In this document: one piece after another, positions 45,195 through 56,051 of the stretch
How positions within the stretch are numbered: position 1 is the stretch's first letter
How the letters are laid out: each line of letters begins with the position of its first letter
Source of the DNA: Paenimyroides ummariense
Lineage (GTDB): Bacteria; Bacteroidota; Bacteroidia; Flavobacteriales; Flavobacteriaceae
Length of the DNA: 64,000 bases
NCBI RefSeq assembly: GCF_900115115.1
Contig: NZ_FOVI01000006.1
Span: 100,668-164,667, forward strand
Direction of reading: 5' to 3'
The notes under the pieces: model-generated
What the model was told of the DNA's origin: nothing
Databases searched by the model: none
What the model saw: the letters and a program-made list of their open reading frames with translations, nothing else
Translations under genes and position numbers: made by a program

Positions 45195-45641
45195 ATGACA
45201 AACCATGCAAAGTTGAATAAGTACGACAAAGCCTACTTGAAAATTGCGAAAGAGTGGGGACAGTTGTCTTATTGTCAGCGTAAAAAAGTTGGTGCTATTA
45301 TCGTTAAAGATAAAATGATTATATCAGACGGATATAACGGCACGCCATCTGGTTTTGAGAATTGTTGCGAAGACGAAGAAGGAACAACAAAATGGTACGT
45401 GCTTCATGCCGAAGCTAATGCCATATTAAAAGTAGCAAAATCTACACAATCTTGTGATAATGCTACTTTATACATAACAATGAGTCCGTGCAGAGATTGC
45501 AGTAAATTAATACATCAGTCAGGCATTGTACGCGTTGTTTATCAAAATAGTTATAAAGATTTAGCTGGTATTGAATTTTTAAAGAGAGCTGGAGTAGAAG
45601 TGGTTCAGATAGAGGATATAAGCTCTTTGTTGTATGAATAA
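45195..45641 (+). CDS. dCMP/cytidine deaminase family protein
   Basis: The product has 148 residues. Zinc-binding motifs are HAEANAIL and SPCRDCSKL, with the His/Cys/Cys set of cytidine deaminases. N-terminal KYDKAYLKIAKEWGQLSYCQ and GYNGTPSGFENCCED match dCMP deaminase/ComE. It makes dUMP from dCMP for thymidylate synthesis. Its stop overlaps the next start by 8 bases, so the protease gene is co-translated. Confidence 0.93.
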   Translation: MTNHAKLNKYDKAYLKIAKEWGQLSYCQRKKVGAIIVKDKMIISDGYNGTPSGFENCCEDEEGTTKWYVLHAEANAILKVAKSTQSCDNATLYITMSPCRDCSKLIHQSGIVRVVYQNSYKDLAGIEFLKRAGVEVVQIEDISSLLYE

Positions 45642-47208
45642 GAAGAATTATTTGTGGCCTTTAATTACAATGGGGTCTTTAGCGGCAGGTATTGTTTTAG
45701 GTGGTTTTTTTACTAAAAACGGCGCACCCTTTTCTGTGAAAGATGATAAAGGTCGTGTGAAGCTTAACAAACTGATCGATTTAATTGAACAGGAATATGT
45801 AGACAACGTAAATACCGATTCTATAATCGATATGACGGTTAATAATATTTTGGCTCAGTTAGATCCGCATTCTATTTATATTTCAAAGTCTGAATTTGAT
45901 GAGGTTCAAAATGTGATGAAAGGTTCTTTTGTAGGAATCGGTATCAACTATCATATTATGAACGATACCTTGGCGGTTGTAAAACCTCTACCTGGCGGTC
46001 CTTCTGATAAAGCTGGTTTAAAAGCTGGTGACCGTATTCTGTATGCAGAGAAAGTGCAGCTGTTTAATCAAGGTCTATCAAACGATTCGATTATTAATCT
46101 ACTGAAAGGAAACGCAGGATCAAAAGCCTTATTGAAAGTTTACAGAAAATCAACCAATAAATTTTTCGATGTTGAAATCACTCGTGGCGAAGTTCCGTTG
46201 AAAAGCGTTGATGTTGCCATTAAAGTGAACGATCATACTGGATACATCAAGATTAATCGTTTTGCAGAAACTACCTATACCGAATTTAAAGCCGGATTAG
46301 AATCGTTATTAAAGCAAGGTATTGATGAATTGGTTTTAGATTTACGTGAAAACGGTGGTGGTTATATGGAACCTGCGATACAGATTGCCGATGACTTCTT
46401 AAAAGGAAACGAGGTTATTGTAAAAACGGTCAACAAAAAAGGAAACGTAAAAATCACCAAAGCATCAAACAAAGGTTTATTTACCGATAAAAAACTATAC
46501 GTTTTAATTAACGAAAATTCGGCATCGGCAAGTGAAATTATTGCAGGGGCAGTTCAAGATAACGACCGTGGAACTATTGTTGGAAGAAGATCGTACGGAA
46601 AAGGTTTGGTACAGCGCGAAATGTATTTGGGCGATGGATCTGCCGTTCGTTTAACTACAGCGCGTTATTACACGCCTTCAGGTAGATCGATCCAAAAACC
46701 TTACAACGATGGCTTAGATGAATACAACAGCGATTTGAGTAATCGATTTAAATCGGGGGAACTGTATTCTAAAGACAGTATTCATTTGGCTGATAGTTTA
46801 AAGTTTAAAACAACTGCTGGAAGAACTGTTTATGGTGGCGGTGGTATCGTTCCCGATGTGTTTATTCCGTTGAAGAACAAACACGGCGAAGATGCCATAC
46901 AGCTGTTAATGAAAACGTCGTTAGTAAGTTATTATGTTTTTGAAGAGATTGAAAGCGAGCGAGCGTATTTACAGCGTTTAACGCCAAAACAATTGGCAGA
47001 TAAAATATATAAAGATCCTAAATATTTTAATGAGCTAAAGGCGCATTTAAAAGCCAGCGGATTGACTTTTAATTTAGACCGACATAAACCGAATATTATG
47101 TTTTATCTGGTTGCAGAATATATGCATCAATTATACGATGATAACGCATACTACAACTGGATTCTTCAACAAGATCCTATGATACAAAAAATAAGCACCT
47201 TAAAATAA
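45634..47208 (+). CDS. S41-family carboxy-terminal processing protease
   Basis: The product has 524 residues. The N-terminal anchor (about 8-26) is followed by a PDZ domain (SFVGIGINYHIMNDTLAVVK, then GGPSDKAGLKAGDRIL). The S41 core has the catalytic Ser in NENSASASEIIAGAVQD and the Lys in GRRSYGKGLVQ. It cleaves C-terminal peptides in the periplasm (Prc/CtpA group). It follows the deaminase gene in one transcript; this pair is common in Flavobacteriaceae. Confidence 0.94.
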   Translation: MNKKNYLWPLITMGSLAAGIVLGGFFTKNGAPFSVKDDKGRVKLNKLIDLIEQEYVDNVNTDSIIDMTVNNILAQLDPHSIYISKSEFDEVQNVMKGSFVGIGINYHIMNDTLAVVKPLPGGPSDKAGLKAGDRILYAEKVQLFNQGLSNDSIINLLKGNAGSKALLKVYRKSTNKFFDVEITRGEVPLKSVDVAIKVNDHTGYIKINRFAETTYTEFKAGLESLLKQGIDELVLDLRENGGGYMEPAIQIADDFLKGNEVIVKTVNKKGNVKITKASNKGLFTDKKLYVLINENSASASEIIAGAVQDNDRGTIVGRRSYGKGLVQREMYLGDGSAVRLTTARYYTPSGRSIQKPYNDGLDEYNSDLSNRFKSGELYSKDSIHLADSLKFKTTAGRTVYGGGGIVPDVFIPLKNKHGEDAIQLLMKTSLVSYYVFEEIESERAYLQRLTPKQLADKIYKDPKYFNELKAHLKASGLTFNLDRHKPNIMFYLVAEYMHQLYDDNAYYNWILQQDPMIQKISTLK

Positions 47209-47219
47209 GGTGTTTTTTT
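47196..47219 (+). terminator. Terminator of the S41 protease gene
   Basis: CACCTTA (47196-47202) pairs with TAAGGTG (47206-47212), then seven T. It overlaps the stop codon. Confidence 0.85.
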
Positions 47220-47258
47220 GTGGCTGTTTTATTCAAATTCAGTAAGCTGATATATTAT

Positions 47259-47342
47259 CCTGCAAGGTTTTCTTAACCTTGTAGGTTGTTTTTGTTGTTA
47301 CTCATTGTAATATATAGCTACAGGGTTTTTAAACCTTGCAGC
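47259..47342. repeat. Two dispersed palindromes
   Basis: CCTGCAAGGTT (47259) faces AACCTTGTAGG (to 47285), and GCTACAGGGTTT (47317) faces AAACCTTGCAGC (to 47342). Both belong to the CCTGNNAGGTT family at 36199 and 58904. The 185-base gap has no gene. Confidence 0.7.
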
Positions 47343-47361
47343 AGATAATGAAATCTATATA

Positions 47362-47391
47362 AAAAAACCAACTCAATTGAGTTGGTTTTTT
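47362..47391. terminator. Perfect bidirectional terminator
   Basis: AAAAAACCAACTCAA directly adjoins TTGAGTTGGTTTTTT, a 30-base perfect palindrome. It ends the atpD-atpC transcript on the minus strand. Confidence 0.9.
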
Positions 47392-47393
47392 AT

Positions 47394-47675
47394 TTAATTT
47401 GCTAAGATATTTATCTTGTTATCTTTTAATTCAAGTGTTCCCGATTTTATTGGCAAGTAATAGGTATTATTGTCAATTTTTTCAAATCGGTTTTCAAATT
47501 GTGGCTCAAACTGTAAGTTAGTACCTGCTATTTTAATTCTTCCTTCAACTAATAAAGAAACAATTGGCGCGTGGTTGCTTAACATTTGAAACTCACCATT
47601 GATTCCAGGAACAGACACTGCGGTAACTTGACCTTTGAATAGTGTAGCCTCTGGCGAAACAATTTCTAAAATCAT
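47394..47675 (-). CDS. atpC: ATP synthase epsilon subunit
   Basis: The product has 93 residues. The N-terminal beta sandwich is complete (LEIVSPEATLFKGQVTAVSV, GINGEFQMLSNHAPIVSLL). It regulates F1 and couples rotation in the ATP synthase. It is shorter than the E. coli subunit (about 139) because the C-terminal helical hairpin is missing, as is usual in Bacteroidota. It follows atpD on the minus strand at 73 bases. Confidence 0.95.
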   Translation of the reverse strand: MILEIVSPEATLFKGQVTAVSVPGINGEFQMLSNHAPIVSLLVEGRIKIAGTNLQFEPQFENRFEKIDNNTYYLPIKSGTLELKDNKINILAN

Positions 47676-47748
47676 ATTTTTTAGTTTTTAGCTTTTAGTT
47701 TTTAGCTCTTAGTGGCTGTGCACCGGAAACTTTTACTAAAAAAAATTA

Positions 47749-49263
<1,515 letters not shown>

Positions 49264-49321
49264 TTATGTATTTATTTAACAGCTAATTATCAATTGTGAA
49301 AAAACGACTTTTTTCGATGTG

Positions 49322-49329
49322 CAAAGATA
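49322..49329 (-). promoter_or_regulatory. atpD promoter, -7 box
   Basis: TATCTTTG on the minus strand fits TAnnTTTG and gives a leader of about 55 bases before ATG 49260. The TTTG upstream is not clear. Confidence 0.6.
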
Positions 49330-49373
49330 GTTTTTTTTTGGAATAATAAATAGCCCTACTTAATATTTTCTAT

Positions 49374-49409
49374 AAAAAATGACGAACCCTGTTTGTGCTC
49401 GTCATTTTT
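49374..49409 (-). terminator. Terminator of glmS
   Basis: AAAAATGACGA pairs with TCGTCATTTTT across the loop on the minus strand, followed by a T run. It separates glmS from atpD. Confidence 0.8.
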
Positions 49410-49412
49410 AAA

Positions 49413-51260
49413 TTATTCTACGGTAACCGATTTGGCTAAATTCCTTGGTTGATCTACGTTGGTGCCGCGTAAAACAGCTACGTGGTAAGACAGTAACTGT
49501 AATGGAATGGTAGCAATGATAGATGTTAACGCTTCGGTTGAATTTGGCATTTCGATGATATGATCGGCAAGATTTTTCACTTGTTCGTCGCCTTTTGATA
49601 CCAATGCAATTATTTTTCCGCTACGAGCTTTAATCTCCTGAATGTTACTCACCACCTTATCGTAATGATTTTGCTGTGGTGCAATTACAATAACCGGCAT
49701 GTTTTCGTCGATCAAAGCAATTGGCCCGTGTTTCATTTCGGCAGCCGGATATCCTTCTGCGTGTATGTACGAAATTTCTTTCAGTTTTAAAGCTCCTTCT
49801 AATGCTACCGGGAAATTAAATCCACGACCTAAAAACAAGCAGTTAGGTGCATCTTTATATATATGAGCGATTTCCAAAATACGGTCGTTTTCTAATAAAG
49901 CTTCTTGTACTTTTTCGGGAATCAATTCTAATTCGATCAAATTTCTTAAATAATCAGATTGAGACATGGTTCCTTTTGCTTTAGCCAAACGCAATGCAAT
50001 TAATGCCAAAACAGTAATTTGTGTTGTGAATGCTTTTGTTGATGCCACGCCAATTTCCGGACCTGCATGTGTGTAAGCACCTGCATGTGTTTCGCGAGAA
50101 ATAGACGATCCAACTACGTTACAAACACCAAATACGAATGCGCCTTTTTCTTTAGCCAGTTTAATTGCTGCCAAAGTATCAGCCGTTTCACCAGATTGCG
50201 AAATTGCAATAACTACATCGTCTGCATTAATGATCGGGTTTCTGTAACGGAATTCTGAAGCATATTCTACTTCAACAGGAATGCGTGCAAATTCTTCAAT
50301 CATGTATTCTGCAACCTGTGCAGCGTGCCATGATGTTCCGCAAGCCACAATGATGATGCGTTTTGCGTTTGTGAATTTGTTTAAATTATCTTCAATTCCT
50401 GCCATTTTTATCAATCCTTGGTCGCTTAACAAACGGCCGCGGAATGTATCACGAATAACTTGAGGTTGTTCGTAAATTTCTTTCAGCATAAAATGATCAT
50501 AACCGCCTTTTTCAATTTGCTCTAAGTTTAACTGTAACTCTTGAACGTACGGGCTTACTTCACTATCTGATTTTATCTTACGGATTTTAATTGGTTTGTG
50601 TAAACGGATAATCGCCATTTCTTCATCTTCCAAATAAATCGCATTGTTGGTGTATTCAATAAACGGAGAAGCATCTGAAGCTACAAAAAATTCGCCCTCG
50701 CCAATACCAATTGCCAACGGACTGCCTAAACGTGCCGCCACGATTTCGTTTGGTTTTTTAATATCCATAACGCAAATTGCGTACGCGCCAACCACTTGGT
50801 TTAACGCCACCTGAACAGCTTTTCCTAATTTTAAGCCTTTGTTTTTCTGAATATCTTCAATTAAGTTTACCAATACTTCTGTATCGGTATCCGACTTAAA
50901 AGTGTAACCACGATTGATTAATTCTTGTTTTAAAGGTTCGTAGTTTTCAATAATTCCGTTGTGAATAATTACTAATTCACCAGAATTTGAAAAATGCGGG
51001 TGCGAGTTTACATCGTTTGGAACTCCGTGTGTAGCCCAACGTGTATGCCCAATTCCCATTGATCCTTTAAAGGTATTTTCTTCTTCGGCTCTTTTTTCCA
51101 AATCGGAAACTTTACCTTTTGTTTTGCTTGAAATGAATTTTTCACCGTCGTATAATGCAACTCCGGCACTGTCATATCCTCTATATTCTAAACGCTTTAA
51201 TCCTTTAATAATGATAGGATAAGCTTCTCTTGGTCCAATGTACCCTACAATTCCACACAT
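49413..51260 (-). CDS. glmS: Glutamine-fructose-6-phosphate aminotransferase
   Basis: The product has 615 residues, the usual length. Cys 2 (MCGIVGYIGPR) is the glutaminase nucleophile. Two SIS domains (about 280-430 and 460-600) bind fructose-6-phosphate; GTSWHAAQVAEYMIEEF and GRGFNFPVALEGALKLKE are visible. The C-terminus AKSVTVE closes the active site. It makes glucosamine-6-phosphate for peptidoglycan and LPS. It is two bases after the DUF4270 gene in one operon. Confidence 0.97.
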   Translation of the reverse strand: MCGIVGYIGPREAYPIIIKGLKRLEYRGYDSAGVALYDGEKFISSKTKGKVSDLEKRAEEENTFKGSMGIGHTRWATHGVPNDVNSHPHFSNSGELVIIHNGIIENYEPLKQELINRGYTFKSDTDTEVLVNLIEDIQKNKGLKLGKAVQVALNQVVGAYAICVMDIKKPNEIVAARLGSPLAIGIGEGEFFVASDASPFIEYTNNAIYLEDEEMAIIRLHKPIKIRKIKSDSEVSPYVQELQLNLEQIEKGGYDHFMLKEIYEQPQVIRDTFRGRLLSDQGLIKMAGIEDNLNKFTNAKRIIIVACGTSWHAAQVAEYMIEEFARIPVEVEYASEFRYRNPIINADDVVIAISQSGETADTLAAIKLAKEKGAFVFGVCNVVGSSISRETHAGAYTHAGPEIGVASTKAFTTQITVLALIALRLAKAKGTMSQSDYLRNLIELELIPEKVQEALLENDRILEIAHIYKDAPNCLFLGRGFNFPVALEGALKLKEISYIHAEGYPAAEMKHGPIALIDENMPVIVIAPQQNHYDKVVSNIQEIKARSGKIIALVSKGDEQVKNLADHIIEMPNSTEALTSIIATIPLQLLSYHVAVLRGTNVDQPRNLAKSVTVE

Positions 51261-51262
51261 AA

Positions 51263-52867
51263 TTATTTTTCTTTAGTGTAATAAATCTCTAATTTCATTC
51301 TTACGTCGCTGTTTGAAGCATTTGGAGCGTAAATAACGGTTCCGAACGGATTCATTGTTGCGGTCATAGGAATTCTTTTGTTAGAACCTTTTACAGGGTT
51401 CATTATTGCGTTGTTAATATCGTTTGCAACAACCAATCCTAAAGGTACGTTTGTAGAATCTTTCTGAATTAAATTGTTGATGTGATCTGTTACTCTGAAC
51501 TGGTATTTATGTACAGATTTGTTCGATTTGTTCAAACCGCCGCCATAAATTGGTTTACCTGTTGTTGATGTATCGCTTATATAATCTGCAATAACCTTAT
51601 TGTTTTTAAAATCGTATAAAAACAAATGTCTTGGCGATGAAATAGTATCCAAACCTGTTGCAGTATGATCTACATAAAGCGTTAACAATGCCTGATTCAC
51701 CAACCATTTATTGTTGATTAATGTTTCTAACTCATCGGCTTTTCCGCTGTTATCGCTGTCGTTTCCAAAAAGAGAAATAGTTGCATAACTGCTTTTTCCG
51801 CCACCTTTTAACCAGATGTTTCCTGCCGAATTATTTTCTAAATCGAAATTATTATCTAATAAATTAACTGTTGTAGCAGTTTTTGCTCCCGAAGTAGCGT
51901 CCATGTAACCAATGTTAAACTCGTACGTTTTACGCTCGCGTTTTGGTTGGTTGGTTTCGCTGTCAATCGCACCATCTGCCTTATAAACAAAAATAACCTT
52001 TCCTTTGCTTAAATCTAACTGCGCTAATGCATTTTGGTTGTAAGAATCTACCGCTTCAAAATACAATCCGCGGAAATATTCCTTTAAAAGTCCGTTGTTA
52101 ATTAAAGACTTATGTTTGTCGCCTGCAAAAAATTTGGTCTGAAAGTAGTTTTTATCCAAATCTAACCAAACACCCGGTGCCAAGCGTTCTTTTACTTTGT
52201 GCTTGCCATCTACCATTTGCGGTGTACCGTCGGCATTATACGCATACAATTTTATTTCGTTTTTATTGAAAGTAAAATCGGTATTTTGTGCTGTGTTGGT
52301 AGAATTATTTAAACGTTCGTTACCGTTTAATCCTTTTTTATATTGATCGAAAACCTTCTTTTCATCGGCATAATAAAACTGTGGATCAAAATTGTTGTTA
52401 GGATCGGTTGCGCGTAAAAAATATCCGTTTTCGTAAACATTTAAACTGAATTTTCCGTTACCATATATATTTGATACATTGTAAGATCTGTTTCCTTCTG
52501 AATCTGTTGCTGATACCGAACTTGTAAAAGGAATGTAAACGTAAACCGAGTCTAACACCGGATTTGCTCCAATAGAAGTTAAATCGGTGTTGTTTTTCAT
52601 TTCAAGCTGCGTAACAAAATGTGCTGCCGTTTTTCCAAAAGCACTGTGTGTATAAACCCCAAAGTTGTTTACAGGTAAATTACGTGTGTTTGCAACGCCG
52701 GATTCGCTGTTTGTTGTTGAAATATTCTGAACCAAATACTTGTCGAAACCAAACTGGTCACTGTCTATAATTTCAGAACCCATTTCGGTAAATTCCTGCT
52801 CACAAGAAATTGCGGTTACAGATAAAATTGAAAGTAATGCAAATTTAACAATCGATTTTTTTTTCAT
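51263..52867 (-). CDS. DUF4270 lipoprotein
   Basis: The product has 534 residues. A lipoprotein signal ends at TAISC (Cys about 22). The mature part is beta-rich and fits the DUF4270 family. Features include SEIIDSDQFGFDKYLVQN, TRNLPVNNFGVYTHSAFGKT, and the C-terminal LKIEYYTKE-like end (RMKLEIYYTKEK). Function is unknown. In Bacteroidota it regularly lies between a glycogen-synthase-like gene and glmS, suggesting a link to envelope glycans. The operon partners are 12 and 2 bases away. Confidence 0.85.
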   Translation of the reverse strand: MKKKSIVKFALLSILSVTAISCEQEFTEMGSEIIDSDQFGFDKYLVQNISTTNSESGVANTRNLPVNNFGVYTHSAFGKTAAHFVTQLEMKNNTDLTSIGANPVLDSVYVYIPFTSSVSATDSEGNRSYNVSNIYGNGKFSLNVYENGYFLRATDPNNNFDPQFYYADEKKVFDQYKKGLNGNERLNNSTNTAQNTDFTFNKNEIKLYAYNADGTPQMVDGKHKVKERLAPGVWLDLDKNYFQTKFFAGDKHKSLINNGLLKEYFRGLYFEAVDSYNQNALAQLDLSKGKVIFVYKADGAIDSETNQPKRERKTYEFNIGYMDATSGAKTATTVNLLDNNFDLENNSAGNIWLKGGGKSSYATISLFGNDSDNSGKADELETLINNKWLVNQALLTLYVDHTATGLDTISSPRHLFLYDFKNNKVIADYISDTSTTGKPIYGGGLNKSNKSVHKYQFRVTDHINNLIQKDSTNVPLGLVVANDINNAIMNPVKGSNKRIPMTATMNPFGTVIYAPNASNSDVRMKLEIYYTKEK

Positions 52868-52879
52868 AGATGCTTTAAA

Positions 52880-53683
52880 TTAAACCTTATGAAGATAGAA
52901 TTCCGGATAAAAATCCTTCATTTTTTCTTTCGCGTCGAAAGGTAAGAAAGGTTTATTTGAACTTTGTATATAATTTGTTAAATCTTCTGATATCTCTTGT
53001 GAAGAAATTACGATTCCGTCTGAATGGTTAATGGCATTCTTCATGATGTTTTCAAAAGTAGCATCTTTTAAAGAATCGATATCGTCTGCATCAAATTCAT
53101 CAAAAGCCACTTTTTCAAACATATTGTCTGATAATTTTCCTTCGAAACCTGATGAAAAAACCGATGTGATGATTTTAGTATCTGCAAAAATACTTTCGTC
53201 GTTGTAATATTTCTTCATGTAAAGCGGCAACAAAGAAGCCATCCAGCCTTGCACGTGAATTACATCGGGTACCCAGTTTAATTTTTTAATGGTTTCAACC
53301 ACACCCTTTACAAAGAAAATCGCGCGTTCGTCGTTGTCATCGTATAACGTATCGTCATCATCGCCAAAAGTTCCCTTACGCTTAAAATAGTCGTCGTTAT
53401 CAATAAAATAAACCTGGATTCTTTCTTTAGGAATCGAAGCAACTTTAATAATTAAAGGCATATCCATGTCATTGATTACCAAATTCATACCCGATAGTCT
53501 TATAACTTCATGCAACTGATGTCTTCTTTCATTGATGCTACCGTATCTTGGCATAAAAATACGGATCTGCCCACCTAAATCATTAATCATTTTTGGAGTG
53601 TCAAACGAAGCTTGCGAAACTTCATTTTCAGGTAAATAAGGCACTACTTCAGATGATACATATAATATCCTCTTATCTTTCAT
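52880..53683 (-). CDS. Half-length glycogen/starch synthase (GT5 N-terminal domain only)
   Basis: The product has 267 residues. It corresponds to the N-terminal GT-B half of glycogen synthases: SSEVVPYLPENEVSQASFDT, PKMINDLGGQIRIFMPRYGS and PDVIHVQGWMASLLPLYMKK. The C-terminal half that binds the ADP/UDP-glucose is absent, and the gene ends cleanly at YLHKV. It is therefore unlikely to act as a normal transferase; it could serve as a regulator or scaffold. It is the first gene of the operon with DUF4270 and glmS. Confidence 0.85.
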   Translation of the reverse strand: MKDKRILYVSSEVVPYLPENEVSQASFDTPKMINDLGGQIRIFMPRYGSINERRHQLHEVIRLSGMNLVINDMDMPLIIKVASIPKERIQVYFIDNDDYFKRKGTFGDDDDTLYDDNDERAIFFVKGVVETIKKLNWVPDVIHVQGWMASLLPLYMKKYYNDESIFADTKIITSVFSSGFEGKLSDNMFEKVAFDEFDADDIDSLKDATFENIMKNAINHSDGIVISSQEISEDLTNYIQSSNKPFLPFDAKEKMKDFYPEFYLHKV

Positions 53684-53760
53684 TCTTCTTTAATTAAATT
53701 AAAAATTGCTTTTAAGAGGCAAAATTACGAAAAAATGTGTTACGATGTTAAGTAATGTAC

Positions 53761-53768
53761 TAATTTTG
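53761..53768 (+). promoter_or_regulatory. panC promoter, -7 box
   Basis: TAATTTTG at 53761-53768 fits TAnnTTTG; the weak TGTG 21 bases upstream stands in for TTTG. It gives a leader of about 15-20 bases before ATG 53791. The gap also serves the diverging glycogen-synthase gene. Confidence 0.65.
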
Positions 53769-53790
53769 CAATCACTAAAAAAATAAGAAC

Positions 53791-54639
53791 ATGAAGGTAT
53801 TTCATGCGCAAAGCCAGTTAAAACAGCATTTACAACCGTTTTTGCAGGCAAAGCAAACTACTGGTTTTGTGCCAACAATGGGGGCAATTCACAAAGGACA
53901 TCTTTCGTTGCTGCAACAGGCTATGAATGAGAACGATGTGATAGTAATGAGCATTTTTGTAAATCCTACGCAGTTTAATAATGCAGAAGATTTAGAGAAA
54001 TATCCGCGCACTTTGCAGAAAGATCTGGAGCTGATAGAAGCGTTATCGAACAAAATTATTGTTTACGCGCCTACTGTTGACGATATTTATGAAGGAAATA
54101 CCGTTGCCCAAAATTTTGATTACGATGGTTTGGATAATGAAATGGAAGGAGCTAATCGTCCCGGACATTTTAACGGCGTTGGTACCATTGTAAAGAAACT
54201 GTTTGAAATTGTACAGCCAACAAAAGCGTATTTTGGCGAGAAAGATTTTCAGCAGTTGCAGATCATCCGCAAAATGGTCGAAAAAAACAATATGAAAATT
54301 GATGTTGTTGGCTGCCCAATTTTTCGCGAAGCAAACGGTTTGGCAATGAGTTCACGTAACGAACGATTGTCTGTTCAGGCAAAAGATAAAGCGGCTTTTA
54401 TTTACAAAACGTTACAAGCTGCAAAAGATCTTTTTATAGAAAAAGATGTTAAAGATGCCCAAGCTTTTGTTAAAACCGCTTTTGAAAGCGAAACAGATTT
54501 TACATTAGAATATTTTATAATTGCCGATGAAGCCTCACTAAAAACGGCAATTGTAAAAGAAAAGAATAAAAACTATCGTGCTTTTATTGTAGTTCACATA
54601 GAAGGTGTGCGATTAATTGATAACATTACTTTAAATTAA
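53791..54639 (+). CDS. panC: Pantothenate synthetase
   Basis: The product has 282 residues. It joins pantoate and beta-alanine using ATP. The HIGH-like part is FVPTMGAIHKGHLSLLQQA. The ATP/pantoate motif EKDFQQLQIIRKMV and the KMSKS-like MSSRNERLS are present. All residues look intact. It precedes panD, which supplies beta-alanine. Confidence 0.96.
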   Translation: MKVFHAQSQLKQHLQPFLQAKQTTGFVPTMGAIHKGHLSLLQQAMNENDVIVMSIFVNPTQFNNAEDLEKYPRTLQKDLELIEALSNKIIVYAPTVDDIYEGNTVAQNFDYDGLDNEMEGANRPGHFNGVGTIVKKLFEIVQPTKAYFGEKDFQQLQIIRKMVEKNNMKIDVVGCPIFREANGLAMSSRNERLSVQAKDKAAFIYKTLQAAKDLFIEKDVKDAQAFVKTAFESETDFTLEYFIIADEASLKTAIVKEKNKNYRAFIVVHIEGVRLIDNITLN

Positions 54640-54645
54640 AAATTA

Positions 54646-54653
54646 TAACTTTG
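54646..54653 (+). promoter_or_regulatory. Possible own promoter of panD
   Basis: TAACTTTG (54646-54653) in the 18-base gap fits TAnnTTTG. If used, transcription would begin at or near ATG 54658, a nearly leaderless message. The upstream TTTG is not seen. Confidence 0.4.
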
Positions 54654-54657
54654 CACC

Positions 54658-55008
54658 ATGCAAATAGAAGTTTTAAAATCTAAAATCCACCGCGTTAAAG
54701 TAACAGGTGCCGATTTAAATTATATTGGCAGTATTACTATTGATATTGCTTTAATGGAAGCCTCGAACATTATCGAAGGCGAAAAGGTTTCAATTGTAAA
54801 CATTAATAATGGCGAACGTTTTGAAACTTACGCTATTCCGGGTCCAAGAAACAGTGGTGAAATTACCTTGAATGGTCCGGCAGCGCGCCGTGTTCAAAAA
54901 GATGATATCATCATTGTGATCACCTACGCTTTAATGGATTTTGAAGAAGCTAAAACATTCTCACCTTGGATTATTTTTCCAAACGAAGAAAATAACACTT
55001 TAACTTAA
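54658..55008 (+). CDS. panD: Aspartate 1-decarboxylase
   Basis: The product has 116 residues. Self-cleavage between Gly 24 and Ser 25 (NYIGSITID) forms the pyruvoyl cofactor. Other conserved parts are [20 protein letters not shown] and [19 protein letters not shown]. It makes beta-alanine for panC, its neighbour by 18 bases. Confidence 0.96.
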   Translation: MQIEVLKSKIHRVKVTGADLNYIGSITIDIALMEASNIIEGEKVSIVNINNGERFETYAIPGPRNSGEITLNGPAARRVQKDDIIIVITYALMDFEEAKTFSPWIIFPNEENNTLT

Positions 55009-55011
55009 TAG

Positions 55012-55977
55012 TTGAAGGTTTTTAAAAAAATACTAAATATTTCACTCCCACTTTTGTTGGGAGTTTTTTTGGTTTATTACGCGTACAACCAGTTTACACC
55101 GGCGCAGATTACCGAAATGAAAAGCTATTTTGTTTCTGCCGATTATTTTTATATAGGTTTATCGGTTTTATTTATGAAGATAAGCCATGCATCGCGAGCC
55201 TATCGTTGGAAATACAGCTTACAGTATTTAGGCTATCAGTCTAACTTTTGGAATAATTTCATGGCAATTGCTGTTGGATACTTATTGAACTTAACGATTC
55301 CGCGATCGGGCGAATTATCGCGTGCAGCGGTTCTTCAGAAATACGACAACATTCCGTTTGATAAAGGTTTCGGAACCATCATTGCCGAACGCCTTATCGA
55401 TCTGCTTTTTCTACTTTTATTTGTAGCTACAGCATTATTGTTGCAGTACAAACAGTTAATGGGCTTTATTACACAGCAAATTCCGGTTAAACAACTAGTG
55501 ATTATTGGTGGTGTTTTTACAATTACTGCAATAGTAGGTTTGTATTTACTTTATACATCAGACTGGAAAGTCTTTGTTTTTATCCGAAAAAAAATAACCG
55601 GATTGGTAGAAGGTGTGTTGAGTATCTTTAAAATGCCCCACCGTATTCCGTTTCTTATTCACACTCTTATTATTTGGATTGGATTTGTGCTAACCTTTTA
55701 TTTTGGAACCAAAGCTTTACCTGAAACCAGTGAAATATCGTTAGGTGTAACCATGGTTGCTTTTGTGGTTGGTAGCTTGGCAATAAGTTTTACAAATGGC
55801 GGTTTTGGCGCATTTCCTTTATTAATAGCTAAAATTCTTGCACTTTACGGGATTTCGTTAACTGCAGGTACAGCTTTTGGTTGGTTGTTATGGACAACAC
55901 AAACGGCATCAATTGTTGTTTTAGGCGGATTGTCGTTTTTATTATTGCCTATTCTTAATAAAGAAAAGTTATCGTAA
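55012..55977 (+). CDS. UPF0104/lysylphosphatidylglycerol-synthase-like membrane protein
   Basis: The product has 321 residues and about 8 membrane helices. The TTG start at 55012 lies 3 bases after panD; no ATG fits better. Family motifs are SHASRAYRWKYSLQYLG, then TIPRSGELSRAAVLQKYDNI, then IIAERLIDLLFLLLF. The family (LPG synthase TM region without the transferase part) acts as a flippase or lipid handler. It is a usual neighbour of panD in Flavobacteriaceae. Confidence 0.88.
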   Translation: MKVFKKILNISLPLLLGVFLVYYAYNQFTPAQITEMKSYFVSADYFYIGLSVLFMKISHASRAYRWKYSLQYLGYQSNFWNNFMAIAVGYLLNLTIPRSGELSRAAVLQKYDNIPFDKGFGTIIAERLIDLLFLLLFVATALLLQYKQLMGFITQQIPVKQLVIIGGVFTITAIVGLYLLYTSDWKVFVFIRKKITGLVEGVLSIFKMPHRIPFLIHTLIIWIGFVLTFYFGTKALPETSEISLGVTMVAFVVGSLAISFTNGGFGAFPLLIAKILALYGISLTAGTAFGWLLWTTQTASIVVLGGLSFLLLPILNKEKLS

Positions 55978-56051
55978 AGAACTAATAATCAATTAAAATT
56001 AAATTGATCTTTTAAAATTTTTTGTAATTTTGAAAGGAAAGATGTTACAAA

